64,000 nt of DNA from Streptomyces graminofaciens (lineage in GTDB: Bacteria; Actinomycetota; Actinomycetes; Streptomycetales; Streptomycetaceae). Shown piece after piece: positions 25,722 through 37,083 of the stretch. Positions within the stretch are counted from its first letter, which is position 1; each line of letters begins with the position of its first letter. A program made the position numbers and the translations under genes. Where the stretch lies: the NCBI RefSeq assembly GCF_030294945.1, contig NZ_AP018448.1, positions 5,176,001 to 5,240,000 of the forward strand, in the 5' to 3' direction. A model generated the notes under the pieces. The model ran no database searches, was not told the DNA's origin, and was given only the letters and a program-made list of their open reading frames with translations.

Positions 25722-26738
25722 TCAGGCCTCGGCGGTCTTGCCGGTGCGCTCCGCGACGAGGGTGGCGGCCTCCGCGCGCAGGTCGCGGCGCAGCTCCTTC
25801 GGGAGGGAGAAGGTGATGGACTCCTCGGCCGCCTTGACCAGCTCGACATCGCCGTAGCCGCGCTGGGAGAGCCACTCCAGGACCTCCTCGACGAGGACCT
25901 CCGGGACCGAGGCGCCCGAGGTGACGCCGACCGTCGTGACGCCCTCCAGCCAGGTCTCGTCGATCTCGTCGGCGAAGTCCACGAGGTAGGCCTCGCGGGA
26001 GCCGGCGAGCTTGGCGACCTCGACGAGCCGGACCGAGTTGGAGGAGTTGCGGGAGCCGACCACGATGACCAGTTCCGCCTCTGCGCCCATCTGCTTCACG
26101 GCGAGCTGGCGGTTCTGCGTGGCGTAGCAGATGTCGTCGCTCGGCGGGGAGACGAGCAGCGGGAACTTCTCCTTGAGCGCGCCGACCGTCTCCATCGTCT
26201 CGTCGACGGAGAGCGTGGTCTGCGACAGCCAGACGATCTTCGACGGGTCGCGGACCTCGACCTTGGCGACGTCCTCGGGGCCGTCGACCAGCTGGATGTG
26301 GTCCGGCGCCTCACCGGAGGTGCCGATGACCTCTTCGTGTCCCTCGTGGCCGATCAGGAGGATGTCGAAGTCCTCCTTGGCGTACCGGATCGCTTCCTTG
26401 TGGACCTTGGTGACCAGCGGGCAGGTCGCGTCGATGGTGGCGAGCTTGCCGCGCGCCGCCTCGTCGTGGACGGTCGGGGCCACGCCGTGCGCCGAGAACA
26501 TGACGATGTTCCCTTCGGGAACCTCCTCCGTCTGCTCGACGAAGACGGCGCCCTTCTTCTCCAGGGTCTGCACGACGTACTTGTTGTGGACGATCTCGTG
26601 GCGGACGTAGATGGGGGCCCCGTACTGCTCCAGGGCCTTCTCGACGGCGATCACGGCACGGTCGACACCCGCGCAGTAGCCGCGCGGGGCGGCGAGGAGG
26701 ACACGGCGGCGGCCAGGCGAAGCGGTCATGTCTTCCAT
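25722..26738 (-). CDS. ispH: 4-hydroxy-3-methylbut-2-enyl diphosphate reductase
   Basis: Last enzyme of the MEP isoprenoid pathway, converting HMBPP to IPP and DMAPP; a 4Fe-4S enzyme. The 338-aa protein has the three cluster cysteines in [13 protein letters not shown] (near residue 22), [11 protein letters not shown] and [10 protein letters not shown], plus the substrate motif [16 protein letters not shown] 26738 or ATG 26729 are possible starts; the upstream frame is unlike the family. It is divergent from xseA with about 180 bp between. Neighbouring ppgK and xseA give the usual Streptomyces order. Confidence 0.95.
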   Translation of the reverse strand: MEDMTASPGRRRVLLAAPRGYCAGVDRAVIAVEKALEQYGAPIYVRHEIVHNKYVVQTLEKKGAVFVEQTEEVPEGNIVMFSAHGVAPTVHDEAARGKLATIDATCPLVTKVHKEAIRYAKEDFDILLIGHEGHEEVIGTSGEAPDHIQLVDGPEDVAKVEVRDPSKIVWLSQTTLSVDETMETVGALKEKFPLLVSPPSDDICYATQNRQLAVKQMGAEAELVIVVGSRNSSNSVRLVEVAKLAGSREAYLVDFADEIDETWLEGVTTVGVTSGASVPEVLVEEVLEWLSQRGYGDVELVKAAEESITFSLPKELRRDLRAEAATLVAERTGKTAEA

Positions 26739-26916
26739 CGTAGGGGTTTCCCCGGGCCGGCCCCGCCCGGGGAAAGCGCGGAAAGAGTTCGGCGGGATGC
26801 GGTGGTGTGGCGGGTGCGGGTGGTGGGAGCAGCCACGAACCACCCGCACCCGCCCGACAACCCCCGGCCCCGAGCTCTTGGGCGGCACTGTCGGCGCCCC
26901 CCGTTACGCTCACCGC

Positions 26917-28179
26917 ATGGCTCTCAACACGTCCGCTGACGCCCCGCTGCCCGTCGGTGAGGTGTCGCGGCTCATCGGGGGATGGATCGACCGGCTCGGC
27001 GCGGTGTGGGTCGAGGGGCAGATCACCCAGTTGTCGCGGCGCCCGGGCGCGGGGGTCGTGTTCCTGACGTTGCGCGACCCGTCGCACGACATCTCGCTGA
27101 GCGTCACCTGCTACCGACAGGTGTTCGACGCGGTGGCCGACGTGGTGAGCGAGGGCGCCCGTGTCGTCGTCCACGCGAAGCCGGAGTGGTACGCGCCCAG
27201 GGGGCAGTTGTCGCTGCGGGCGGCGGAGATAAGGCCCGTCGGGGTCGGGGAACTGCTCGCGCGGCTGGAGCAGTTGAAGAAGTCGCTGGCGGCGGAGGGG
27301 TTGTTCGCGGCCGAGCGGAAGAAGTCGCTGCCCTTTCTGCCGCAGCTCATCGGACTTGTGTGCGGCCGGGCCTCGGCGGCCGAGCGGGACGTGCTGGAGA
27401 ACGCCCGGCACCGCTGGCCTGCCGTCCGCTTCGAGGTGCGCAACGTTCCCGTACAGGGCGTGCACGCGGTGGCGCAGGTCGTGCAGGCGGTGAAGGAGCT
27501 GGACGCGCTCGACGCCGTGGACGTGATCATCGTGGCGCGCGGCGGCGGCAGCGTGGAGGACCTGTTGCCGTTCTCCGACGAGCAGCTCGTACGGACGGTG
27601 GCGGCCTGTCGTACGCCGGTCGTGTCGGCCATCGGGCACGAGCCGGACACCCCGCTGCTGGACTATGTGGCGGACCTGCGCGCGTCCACGCCCACCGACG
27701 CGGCCAAGAAGGTCGTGCCGGACGTGGGCGAGGAGTACGAGCGGGTGCGCTGGCTGCGGGACCGGGCGCGGCGGTGCGTCGAGGCGCTCGTGGAGCGCGA
27801 GGAGCGGGGGCTGGCCCATGCGCTGGCCCGCCCGGTGATACAGGATCCGCACCGCGTGATCGACGAGCGCGCCGACCACGTGGCCTCGCTCCTCGACCGC
27901 GGGCGCCGCTGTCTCGGTCATCTGCTGGACCGCGCCGACTCGGAGCTGTCGCACACCCACGCGCGCGTGGTGGCCCTCTCCCCCGCCGCGACCCTCAAGC
28001 GGGGGTACGCGGTGCTGCAGAAGGCCGACGGGCATGTGGTCCGCGCCCCTGGGGAGGTCTCGGCGGAGGAGCCGTTGCGGGCCCGGGTGGCCGAGGGCGA
28101 GTTCGCCGTCCGGGTCGACGGGACGGCGACGACCGAGGGGGCTTCCGGGATCGACGGGACTGTCAGAGGGGACGCATAG
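26917..28179 (+). CDS. xseA: exodeoxyribonuclease VII large subunit
   Basis: Catalytic subunit of ExoVII, which degrades single-stranded DNA from both ends. The 420-aa protein begins with an OB fold ([31 protein letters not shown]), followed by the nuclease domain with [40 protein letters not shown] and a helical C terminus. ATG 26917 marks the start of conserved sequence. The small subunit begins 10 bp after the stop, so the two are co-transcribed. Confidence 0.95.
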   Translation: MALNTSADAPLPVGEVSRLIGGWIDRLGAVWVEGQITQLSRRPGAGVVFLTLRDPSHDISLSVTCYRQVFDAVADVVSEGARVVVHAKPEWYAPRGQLSLRAAEIRPVGVGELLARLEQLKKSLAAEGLFAAERKKSLPFLPQLIGLVCGRASAAERDVLENARHRWPAVRFEVRNVPVQGVHAVAQVVQAVKELDALDAVDVIIVARGGGSVEDLLPFSDEQLVRTVAACRTPVVSAIGHEPDTPLLDYVADLRASTPTDAAKKVVPDVGEEYERVRWLRDRARRCVEALVEREERGLAHALARPVIQDPHRVIDERADHVASLLDRGRRCLGHLLDRADSELSHTHARVVALSPAATLKRGYAVLQKADGHVVRAPGEVSAEEPLRARVAEGEFAVRVDGTATTEGASGIDGTVRGDA

Positions 28180-28189
28180 GGTGGGCGGC

Positions 28190-28474
28190 ATGACCAGCAA
28201 GGTGAGCGAGTCCGGCGCGGTGACCGGGGGCGGCGGGCCGTCCGAGGCGGCCCGGGCGCTCGGGTACGAGCAGGCGCGTGACGAACTGATCGAGGTCGTC
28301 CGGCGCCTGGAGGCGGGCGGTACGACCCTGGAGGAGTCCCTCGCCCTCTGGGAGCGCGGCGAGGAGCTCGCGAAGGTGTGCCGCCGCTGGCTGGACGGCG
28401 CCCGGGCCCGGCTGGACGCGGCGCTGGCGGAGGAGGAAGAGGAGGGGGCCGCCTCCGGCGACGGCGGCGAGTGA
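28190..28474 (+). CDS. xseB: exodeoxyribonuclease VII small subunit
   Basis: A 94-aa protein with the XseB helix pair: [39 protein letters not shown] (about residues 27-65). The acidic tail [15 protein letters not shown] is variable in the family. GTG/ATG candidates exist nearby; ATG 28190, 10 bp after xseA, gives the expected length. It supports assembly of the ExoVII complex with XseA. Confidence 0.9.
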   Translation: MTSKVSESGAVTGGGGPSEAARALGYEQARDELIEVVRRLEAGGTTLEESLALWERGEELAKVCRRWLDGARARLDAALAEEEEEGAASGDGGE

Positions 28475-28554
28475 GAAGGCGGCCGTGCTCACACCGGCGG
28501 CCGCAAAAGCCAGCCCCTGACCATGTGAAGCGGATCACTCAACCCCGCATTTGA

Positions 28555-28612
28555 TTGAACCTTGAACTTCCCTTGCGTACTGTCGTGAGACGTAAAGTCG
28601 CACGTCTCACGA
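28555..28612 (+). promoter_or_regulatory. promoter with overlapping 11-bp inverted-repeat operator
   Basis: TTGAAC (28555-28560) and TACTGT (28578-28583) are 17 bp apart, close to the vegetative consensus. TCGTGAGACGT (28583-28593) is repeated in perfect inverse at 28602-28612 with 8 bp between, covering the expected start of transcription. A dimeric repressor bound there would block the nitroreductase gene at 28624. Confidence 0.75.
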
Positions 28613-28623
28613 AGGTTGCCTCC

Positions 28624-29214
28624 ATGTCCCTCGTTCTTGACTCCGCCGCCCAGGACCTGCTGTTCCGCGAGGCCCACACCGCGAACACGTTCACCGACGA
28701 GCCGGTGACCGAGGAGCAGGTGCAGGCGATCTACGACCTGGTCAAGTACGGCCCCACCGCCTTCAACCAGACCCCGCTGCGCATCATCCTGGTCCGCTCC
28801 GCCGAGGCCCGTGAGCGCCTGGTGCCGCACATGGCCGAGGGCAACCAGGCCAAGACGGCCACCGCCCCGCTGGTCGCGATCCTCTCCGCGGACAACGAGT
28901 TCCACGAGGAGCTGCCGGCCCTGTTCCCCGCGTTCCCGCAGGCCAAGGACCTCTTCTTCGCCGAGCGCCCGGCCCGTGAGTCCGCCGCCGGTCTGAACGC
29001 CGCCCTGCAGGCCGCGTACTTCATCATCGGCGTCCGGGCCGCCGGCCTCGCCGCAGGCCCGATGACCGGCTTCGATCGCGCCGGTGTCCAGAAGGAGTTC
29101 CTGGACGCCGACCACACCCCGCTGATGGTCGTCAACATCGGCAAGCCGGGCGAGGGCGCCTCCTACCCGCGCTCCCCGCGCCTGGAGTTCGACCAGGTCA
29201 TCACGACGGTCTGA
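28624..29214 (+). CDS. RutE-like nitroreductase (malonic semialdehyde reductase type)
   Basis: FMN-dependent nitroreductase-family protein of 196 aa. Motifs: EAHTANTFTDEPVTEEQ, VKYGPTAFNQTPLRIILVRS (FMN contacts) and GVRAAGLAAGPMTGFD. The closest family I recall is RutE/HadB, which reduces malonic semialdehyde to 3-hydroxypropionate, but no other pyrimidine-degradation gene is nearby, so substrate is uncertain. ATG 28624 lies about 35 bp downstream of the likely transcription start. The gene stands alone with its own terminator (29234-29269) and a strong operator. Confidence 0.85.
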   Translation: MSLVLDSAAQDLLFREAHTANTFTDEPVTEEQVQAIYDLVKYGPTAFNQTPLRIILVRSAEARERLVPHMAEGNQAKTATAPLVAILSADNEFHEELPALFPAFPQAKDLFFAERPARESAAGLNAALQAAYFIIGVRAAGLAAGPMTGFDRAGVQKEFLDADHTPLMVVNIGKPGEGASYPRSPRLEFDQVITTV

Positions 29215-29233
29215 GCACCACCACCGGACACGA

Positions 29234-29269
29234 CGAAGGGCCCCCGGCAGTCGCGCCGGGGGCCCTTCG
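29234..29269. terminator. bidirectional terminator hairpin
   Basis: CGAAGGGCCCCCGGC pairs perfectly with GCCGGGGGCCCTTCG (15 bp) around a 6-nt loop, between the convergent nitroreductase and DUF4245 genes. Confidence 0.85.
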
Positions 29270-29290
29270 CGTTTCCGCTCGCTCTTCCGC

Positions 29291-29809
29291 TCACCGCGTC
29301 TTCAGCGCCTCGGCCATCTTCGTCAGCTGCGCGAACGACGCCGAGCCGGCGACCACGGTCGTGGCGCCCTCCTGCTCCAGGACCAGCGCGTCGTACCGCT
29401 CGCCCTTGTAGCGCGTCCAGGTCTCGCCGCCGATCTCCGCGGTGACCTCGGTCTTCTCGGCGTCCTGCGTGGCGTCCGGGATGAACCGGGACGGCTTCTC
29501 AGCGGACTGCTCGACCGCCACGTACGCCCCGTCGGGGTCGTGGAACCCGAGGTGCCAGTGGTCGGACTCGTCGCCCCGGAAGCGGACGGAGGTCGCCTTC
29601 CAGGTGTTCGGCAGTCCCTCGGGTGCCGCAACCGGATAGGAGGCCGCGCGGCGCGCCGTCAGCAGTTCGACTCGGTAGTCGACACGCTTGAGCTCCGGCT
29701 CGGTCTCGTCATGAGGGATGAAGAGATAGATGACCCACGCCGCCAGCACGATGAGCCCCAGGGAGAGGACCATGTCGCGAACGCTCTGCTTGCCTTTCGT
29801 ACCTGCCAC
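29291..29809 (-). CDS. DUF4245 membrane-anchored protein
   Basis: A 172-aa protein with one N-terminal membrane segment ([20 protein letters not shown], residues about 13-32) and an outer domain containing [32 protein letters not shown] and [17 protein letters not shown], the pattern of the actinobacterial DUF4245 family. No catalytic residues are evident. It is divergent from glpX, 125 bp away, an arrangement common in actinobacteria. Function unknown. Confidence 0.8.
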   Translation of the reverse strand: MAGTKGKQSVRDMVLSLGLIVLAAWVIYLFIPHDETEPELKRVDYRVELLTARRAASYPVAAPEGLPNTWKATSVRFRGDESDHWHLGFHDPDGAYVAVEQSAEKPSRFIPDATQDAEKTEVTAEIGGETWTRYKGERYDALVLEQEGATTVVAGSASFAQLTKMAEALKTR

Positions 29810-29934
29810 GCCCTCATCGTCGCAGGTGCACCGGTCCGCTCATCCGTGGGGTCCCCTGCTCATTTTGTCGGACTGACGATAGAGTCGGCCCGAACCCTCA
29901 TCCGGCCGTCGTCGTATCAGAAAGGTGCGCTCCG

Positions 29935-30969
29935 ATGACCGAGAATCATCATTTGCCGTCCGAACTCGAGGTTCCTTCCGAGGCCCCCGACCGCAACCTC
30001 GCCCTGGAACTGGTCCGCGTCACCGAGGCCGCCGCGATGGCCGCGGGCCGCTGGGTCGGCCGCGGGGACAAGAACGGTGCCGACGGCGCCGCCGTACGCG
30101 CCATGCGCACCCTCGTCTCCACCGTCTCGATGAACGGCGTCGTCGTCATCGGTGAGGGCGAGAAGGACGAGGCCCCGATGCTCTTCAACGGCGAGCGCGT
30201 CGGTGACGGGACCGGCCCGGAGTGCGACATCGCCGTGGACCCGATCGACGGAACGACGCTGACGGCGAAGGGCATGACGAACGCGATCGCCGTTCTCGCG
30301 GCCGCCGACCGGGGCACGATGTTCGACCCGTCGGCGGTTTTCTATATGGACAAGCTGGTCACCGGCCCGGAGGCCGCCGACTTCGTCGACATCGACGCGC
30401 CGGTGTCCGTGAACATCAGGCGGGTCGCCAAGGCCAAGCGGTCCACGCCCGAGGACGTCACGGTCGTCATCCTCGACCGGCCGCGCCACGAAGGCATCAT
30501 CAAGGAGATCCGGGAGACCGGCGCGCGCATCAAGCTGATCTCCGACGGCGATGTCGCGGGCTCGATCCTGGCGCTGCGCGAGGGCACGGGTGTCGACATG
30601 CTCCTCGGCATCGGCGGTACGCCCGAGGGCATCATCTCGGCCTGTGCGGTGAAGTGCCTCGGCGGCACGATCCAGGGCAAGTTGTGGCCGAAGGACGACG
30701 AGGAGCGGCAGCGGGCGGTCGACGCGGGGCACGATCTCGACCGTGTGCTGACGACCGACGACCTGGTGTCCGGGGAGAACGTGTTCTTCGTCGCCACGGG
30801 GATCACCGACGGTGAGTTGCTTCGTGGGGTGCGGTACCGGTCGGAGACCGCGACCACGGACTCGATCGTGATGCGATCGAAGTCGGGGACGGTCCGGCGG
30901 ATCGACTCGGTGCATCGACTGAGCAAGCTCCGTGCTTACAGCTCCATCGATTTCGAGAAAGCCAAGTAA
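29935..30969 (+). CDS. glpX: class II fructose-1,6-bisphosphatase
   Basis: Gluconeogenic enzyme removing the 1-phosphate of fructose 1,6-bisphosphate; metal-dependent. The 344-aa protein has [34 protein letters not shown] (metal-binding Glu), [16 protein letters not shown] and [25 protein letters not shown] of the GlpX family. AGAAAGG precedes ATG 29935. A terminator follows at 31100-31134. Streptomyces lacks the class I enzyme in most genomes, so this is probably essential on non-sugar carbon sources. Confidence 0.95.
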   Translation: MTENHHLPSELEVPSEAPDRNLALELVRVTEAAAMAAGRWVGRGDKNGADGAAVRAMRTLVSTVSMNGVVVIGEGEKDEAPMLFNGERVGDGTGPECDIAVDPIDGTTLTAKGMTNAIAVLAAADRGTMFDPSAVFYMDKLVTGPEAADFVDIDAPVSVNIRRVAKAKRSTPEDVTVVILDRPRHEGIIKEIRETGARIKLISDGDVAGSILALREGTGVDMLLGIGGTPEGIISACAVKCLGGTIQGKLWPKDDEERQRAVDAGHDLDRVLTTDDLVSGENVFFVATGITDGELLRGVRYRSETATTDSIVMRSKSGTVRRIDSVHRLSKLRAYSSIDFEKAK

Positions 30970-31020
30970 GTGCGCTGAGGGGAGGGGGACCGCGGGTCGT
31001 TCGTCGACTGCGGGTTCGTC

Positions 31021-31077
31021 GTGGCTTGTCTCGGCCACGCGGCGGAGCCGCGAATGTCACAGCACCGCGCCCCTGGA
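31021..31077. repeat. Streptomyces intergenic repeat (GGCGGAGCCGC family)
   Basis: GGCTTGTCTCGGCCACGCGG, GCGGAGCCGC and CCGCGCCCCTGG occur in this order, matching copies at about 40343-40397 and, inverted, 50251-50332. Short internal palindrome ACGCGGCGGAGCCGCG. Located just past glpX. Confidence 0.65.
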
Positions 31078-31099
31078 GCAGAACCCCGACCGGCACCAG

Positions 31100-31134
31100 G
31101 AAAGGCGCCCTCTTGTGCGGAGAGGGCGCCTTTC
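31100..31134. terminator. terminator between glpX and wblI
   Basis: GAAAGGCGCCCTCT pairs perfectly with AGAGGGCGCCTTTC (14 bp), 7-nt loop. It lies between convergent genes and serves both. Confidence 0.85.
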
Positions 31135-31150
31135 GTGCGCTTGGTGGCGG

Positions 31151-31528
31151 CTAGCCCGCCGCCGCTATCGAACCCGTCGCCCTCGCGGCCTTCTTCAGTT
31201 CCATGTCGCGGCGGCGCCTGCGGGCCAGCACCACTCGGCGTTCCGCTGCGGTCAGGCCGCCCCAGACGCCGTACGGCTCGGGTTGCAGGAGTGCGTGTTC
31301 GCGGCACTCGACCATGACGGGACAGCGGGCGCACACGCGCTTGGCGGCCTCCTCGCGGGAGAGCCGGGCCGCGGTGGGCTCCTTGGAGGGGGCGAAGAAG
31401 AGGCCTGCCTCGTCACGCCGGCACACGGCCTCCGTATGCCACGGGGCGTCCTGATCCCTGTCGCGTACTGGTACCACCTGAGGCGGTACGGCAGCGACCT
31501 GCAGGGACGAATGCGGCGGATGCAGCAC
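31151..31528 (-). CDS. wblI: WhiB-like iron-sulfur transcription factor
   Basis: A 125-aa Wbl protein. The four 4Fe-4S ligands are Cys36, Cys66, Cys69 and Cys75 (VCRRDEAGLFF; VCARCPVMVEC), followed by the GVWGG turn (residues 87-91) and a basic tail RRVVLARRRRRDMELKKA for DNA contact. Wbl proteins act with the principal sigma factor and respond to O2/NO. The symbol rests on remembered synteny (next to glpX, DUF1707 and class I fumarase); family assignment is firm, the symbol less so. It has its own promoter region of about 170 bp. Confidence 0.9.
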   Translation of the reverse strand: MLHPPHSSLQVAAVPPQVVPVRDRDQDAPWHTEAVCRRDEAGLFFAPSKEPTAARLSREEAAKRVCARCPVMVECREHALLQPEPYGVWGGLTAAERRVVLARRRRRDMELKKAARATGSIAAAG

Positions 31529-31701
31529 GGTCTACTCCTGACGACGGCTTCGCGAGCGAGAGACGATGCAGCAAGGCCTACCCGCTGTGCGCGGGCCTAT
31601 GCACTGAGTCCCGAACCGCTGGAATTCGGGGCCTCGGCGAGCGATCGCAACCGGACCGAATCCCTTCGAGCGGTGCTCGGACACGATCGAATTCACAAGC
31701 G

Positions 31702-32439
31702 TCAACGCTCCAGGTGTTTGCGCAAACTGTCGTCGACCTTGCGTGCCACCCGGTCGGTGACACGGTCGAAGAGATCGGCGATCACCTTGCCCCGCTTGGG
31801 CCGCGCCTCGATGCTGCCGAGCACGGCCAGTCCGTCGACATAGACCACGGGCGCATCGGGCTCGGTCGAGTCGAGCATGTCGACCGCGAAGTCGCCGAGG
31901 ACTCCGCCGCCGCTGCCGCGCAGCGAGACGTTCTCCGGGACGCGGATCTCCACGCTGCCGAAGACCGCGTACGCGCGGATCATCACCTGGCGGTGCTCGA
32001 ACAGGGCCTCGCTGAGGTCTATCTCGACGCTGCCGAATATCGCGAACGCGTGGATACGGCGGCCCGTCCGCCAACGCCCCTTGCGCACCGAGGCGCTGAA
32101 GACGGCCACCAGGCGGTCGTCCGGGTCGACGGGGATGGCGCCGGGGCTCGGGCGGTTGGGCACGGCGGAGGAGGGAACGGAGGCGTACGCCGTCGTCGCT
32201 CGGCGGGTGTCGCCGTGGGCGGCCGGCAGATCCCGCACGAACACGTCCAGTTCGCCCACGGTCTTGGCGGCCAGCACCCCCTCGACCCGCTCGGCGTGCT
32301 CCTCCGGAGTGAGGCGGCCCTCGGCGAGGGCGTCGCGCAGGAGGTCGGCGATCCGGTCGCGGTCGGCGTCGGAGGCGCGCAGCTCGGTCGATGCCACCGG
32401 TCGTGGCGATGCCTGGGCAGGGCTCTTCTGAAGGTCCAC
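31702..32439 (-). CDS. DUF1707 protein with LiaF-like C-terminal domain
   Basis: A 245-aa protein. The N-terminal DUF1707 helix bundle (residues about 17-70) has RASDADRDRIADLLRDALAE and GRLTPEEHAERVEGVLAAKT. The C-terminal beta-repeat region (about 110-215) has FSASVRKGRW, AIFGSVEIDLSEA, AVFGSVEIRVPENV and LAVLGSIEARP, as in LiaF-type cell-wall stress proteins. No membrane segment is visible. GTG 32439 follows a TACTCT box by six bases, so a leaderless mRNA is likely. It is divergent from the class I fumarase gene. Confidence 0.85.
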   Translation of the reverse strand: MDLQKSPAQASPRPVASTELRASDADRDRIADLLRDALAEGRLTPEEHAERVEGVLAAKTVGELDVFVRDLPAAHGDTRRATTAYASVPSSAVPNRPSPGAIPVDPDDRLVAVFSASVRKGRWRTGRRIHAFAIFGSVEIDLSEALFEHRQVMIRAYAVFGSVEIRVPENVSLRGSGGGVLGDFAVDMLDSTEPDAPVVYVDGLAVLGSIEARPKRGKVIADLFDRVTDRVARKVDDSLRKHLER

Positions 32440-32641
32440 GACAGCAGAGTACCCACTCGCGATACATCGCGACCAGACCTGAACGACACCTGTGGAAAAC
32501 CCGCGTCGGGGCCGGCGCATCCCCGTCCCGGGCGCCAACTGAGCCTTACCTCACAACACCGGTGTCCGATGCAGGTTCTACGCTGGTGGGCGCTGCCCAC
32601 GGAGGCCAGCCGTGCTGTCTGTCGAGTGAGGAATGGGCGAC

Positions 32642-34309
<1,668 letters not shown>

Positions 34310-34320
34310 TCGGGGCGGGT

Positions 34321-34374
34321 CGGATCGAGTTTGATCCGATCGGGGTTTGATCGGGTCGGGTCGGGTCGGGTCGG
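34321..34374. repeat. weak hairpin and TCGGG pentamer repeats
   Basis: CGGATCGAGTTTGATCCG (6-bp arms) is followed by four to five tandem TCGGG units (34351-34374). Located just past the class I fumarase, it may help end its transcript; 34375-34531 shows only GC-rich sequence. Confidence 0.45.
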
Positions 34375-34531
34375 TTTGGTTCGGGGCGGCTGGGGAGAGT
34401 TTTCGCCCCCGCCGCCCCTACCCGTCCCATCCCCCAGGGGCTCCGCCCCTTCGACCCCGGGCCGCTCCTGGGGACTGCGCCCCCAGACCCCCGCCATCGG
34501 CCTGAACGGCCTCGTCCTCAAACGCCGGACG

Positions 34532-34612
34532 GGCTGAGTGGTCCGTACAGGTTGAGTGGTCCGTACGCGCTGGGTGGTCCGGACAGGCTGTGTGGTCCGG
34601 ACGGGCTGAGTG
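34532..34612. repeat. 18-bp tandem repeat, 4.5 copies
   Basis: Units of GGCTGAGTGGTCCGTACA and variants start at 34532, 34550, 34568, 34586 and 34604 (half copy). The core GTGGTCCG is invariant. No gene overlaps it; it ends 10 bp before the lipoprotein stop codon. Confidence 0.8.
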
Positions 34613-34621
34613 CGCGAACCC

Positions 34622-35392
34622 TTACGCCAGCTTGTTGATCTGGGCGTCCACGAGTTCCGTCGGGAAGTCGAAGTCCTTGCCCGTGGCGGCCGACGCGAAG
34701 TTGACGGCCGTGAAGTAGCCCAGCGTGCTGCCCTTGCGGAAGACGACGACCTTCATCGGGATCTTCGCGCCCTCGGCCTCACTGAGGAAGTCGATGGCGA
34801 GGGCCTCGTCCGCGCCCTTGGGGGCGGTGGCCGTGCTGACCTTGGTGACTTCCTGGGCCGTGCCCTGCATGGTGACCTTGAAGCCGTCGGCGCAGGCCTT
34901 GGCGGAGGCGCCGATCGCCTTCATCGCGGACTGGGCGGCCGCGCTGTCGTAGGCGGACAGGCGGAGCAGGACCTTGGTCACGTCCAGGCCGGAGGTGAGC
35001 GCTTCCTCGGCGTCGCCGCCCTTCGCGGCCTCGGCGGGGTCGACCTTGCTGGCCGTCTCGCGCTGCACGGTCGCGGACGGCTTGTCCACCACCGTGCCGC
35101 CCATGGCGTACGCCACCGGCGCGCACTCGTCGTTGTCCGCCTCGACGTCCTTCTGCTCGATCGTGGCGGTGGGCTCGGTGACCTTGTGGCCCTTGACGTC
35201 ACCGTCCTTCAGCACAGCCTTTTCGAGGTCCGCGGCGGACAGCGTCGACGTCTCGCTCCCGGCCGCGGCGTCGGACTTGCCCTTGCCCGAGTCGGTGTCG
35301 CCGCTGCCCGAGTCCGAGCAGGCGGTGAGCAGGGTCAGCGACAGGGCCGCGACACCGGCGAGGCAGGACCGACGTATGACAGCTCTTCTCAA
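34622..35392 (-). CDS. secreted lipoprotein, unknown function
   Basis: A 256-aa protein with a signal peptide (AVIRRSCLAGVAALSLTLLT) ending in the lipobox LTAC, so it is lipidated at Cys 25 or so and anchored outside the membrane. A Ser/Gly/Asp-rich linker follows, then an acidic Ala/Lys-rich domain with two Cys (DECAPVAYA, AKACADGF) that could pair. I do not recognise the family. TTG 35392 is the only start that includes the full signal peptide; the ribosome-binding site is weak (AAGAAAGAAC). It is divergent from fumC across 180 bp. Confidence 0.8.
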   Translation of the reverse strand: MRRAVIRRSCLAGVAALSLTLLTACSDSGSGDTDSGKGKSDAAAGSETSTLSAADLEKAVLKDGDVKGHKVTEPTATIEQKDVEADNDECAPVAYAMGGTVVDKPSATVQRETASKVDPAEAAKGGDAEEALTSGLDVTKVLLRLSAYDSAAAQSAMKAIGASAKACADGFKVTMQGTAQEVTKVSTATAPKGADEALAIDFLSEAEGAKIPMKVVVFRKGSTLGYFTAVNFASAATGKDFDFPTELVDAQINKLA

Positions 35393-35572
35393 TGCACGTT
35401 CTTTCTTCGAAAGTCGTTCGGCCGGAAACACGCCCGGCGTTCGACCGACAACACGTCGGGGTGACGCTACTGCACGGCGGCGACAACGGCTCGCGATATC
35501 CCTCGTCCCTGCCCCTCCCCCATACGGAGCAAGGCCGGGAACATCCCCGTCCGCGGTGACGCTGTACCGGTC

Positions 35573-36958
35573 ATGAGCGAGTACCGCGTCGAACACGACT
35601 CCATGGGTGAGGTCCGAGTCCCGGCGGACGCCAAGTGGCGGGCCCAGACCCAGCGTGCGGTCGAGAACTTCCCCGTTTCCGGCCACCGGATCGAACGGGC
35701 GCACATCGAGGCGCTGGCCCGGATCAAGGGGGCCGCCGCCAAGGTGAACGCCGAGTTGGGGGTGCTCGACAAGGACGTCGCCGAGGCCATTCAGGAGGCT
35801 GCGCGGGAAGTCGCCGAGGGGCGGTGGGACGAGCACTTCCCGGTCGACGTGTTCCAGACCGGGTCCGGGACCTCGTCGAACATGAACACCAACGAGGTGC
35901 TCGCCACCCTCGCGAGCGAGCGGCTCGGGCGGGATGTGCATCCGAACGACCACGTCAACGCCTCGCAGTCGTCGAACGACGTCTTCCCCTCGTCGATCCA
36001 TATCGCCGCCACCGCCGCCGTGACCCACGAGCTGATTCCCGCCCTGGACCACCTCGCGGCCGCGCTCGCGCGCAAGGCGCATGAGTTCGAGGACGTGGTG
36101 AAGTCCGGGCGTACGCATCTGATGGACGCCACGCCCGTCACGCTCGGGCAGGAGTTCGGGGGGTACGCCGCCCAGGTGCGGTACGGCGTGGAGAGGCTCC
36201 GGGCCTCACTGCCCCGGCTGGCCGAACTCCCCCTGGGCGGTACGGCCGTGGGGACCGGGATCAACACCCCGCCCGGGTTCTCCGCCGCCGTCATCGCCGA
36301 GGTCGCGCGGGCCACCGGGCTGCCGCTCACCGAGGCGCGCGACCACTTCGAGGCGCAGGGCGCGCGGGACGGGATCGTCGAGACAAGCGGGCAGCTCAGG
36401 ACCGTCGCCGTCGGTCTGACGAAGATCGCCAACGATCTGCGGTGGATGGCCTCCGGACCGCGCACCGGGCTCGCCGAGATCTCCCTGCCGGACCTCCAGC
36501 CAGGGTCGTCGATCATGCCCGGCAAGGTCAACCCCGTCATCCCCGAGGCGGTTCTCATGGTGGCCGCGCAGGTCATCGGGAACGACGTCACCGTGACCAC
36601 CGCGGGCGCTTCCGGGAACTTCGAGCTCAATGTGATGCTGCCGGTCATCGGCAAGAACGTCCTGGAGTCGATCCGGCTGCTCGCCAATGTCTCGCGGCTG
36701 CTCGCCGACCGGACCGTCGACGGGATCGTCGCGCACCGGGAACGGGCGCGTGAGTACGCCGAGTCGTCGCCGTCCGTGGTCACGCCGCTCAACAAGTACA
36801 TCGGCTACGAGGAGGCCGCGAAGGTCGCCAAGAAGGCGCTGGCCGAGCGGAAGACCATCCGCCAAGTCGTGCTGGAGGGCGGGTACGTGGAGCGGGGTGA
36901 CCTGACGGTGGAACAGCTCGATGAGGCACTCGATGTCCTGCGGATGACGCGGCCGTGA
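35573..36958 (+). CDS. fumC: class II fumarate hydratase
   Basis: Iron-independent, oxygen-stable fumarase of the TCA cycle, 461 aa, normal length. Motifs: [16 protein letters not shown] (substrate), [37 protein letters not shown] (active-site His) and the superfamily signature [18 protein letters not shown] 35573 has no clear ribosome-binding site, and a TGTACC box lies close upstream, so leaderless expression is possible. It shares the neighbourhood with class I fumarase and glpX. Confidence 0.95.
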   Translation: MSEYRVEHDSMGEVRVPADAKWRAQTQRAVENFPVSGHRIERAHIEALARIKGAAAKVNAELGVLDKDVAEAIQEAAREVAEGRWDEHFPVDVFQTGSGTSSNMNTNEVLATLASERLGRDVHPNDHVNASQSSNDVFPSSIHIAATAAVTHELIPALDHLAAALARKAHEFEDVVKSGRTHLMDATPVTLGQEFGGYAAQVRYGVERLRASLPRLAELPLGGTAVGTGINTPPGFSAAVIAEVARATGLPLTEARDHFEAQGARDGIVETSGQLRTVAVGLTKIANDLRWMASGPRTGLAEISLPDLQPGSSIMPGKVNPVIPEAVLMVAAQVIGNDVTVTTAGASGNFELNVMLPVIGKNVLESIRLLANVSRLLADRTVDGIVAHRERAREYAESSPSVVTPLNKYIGYEEAAKVAKKALAERKTIRQVVLEGGYVERGDLTVEQLDEALDVLRMTRP

Positions 36959-37083
36959 CCGCGCGATAACCGCGCTGAACAATTCCCTGGTCACAGATGA
37001 CACTTCGGTAACCGATTCCCGCCATGGCGTGAACCGTGACCGGGGCCGCAGCGTCGTATGCCCGTGGCACCTAATATCTGTGC

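Noticed and set aside
34532..34612. CRISPR-like repetition
   Set aside because: Units are contiguous 18-bp tandem repeats without spacers, and no cas genes are present.
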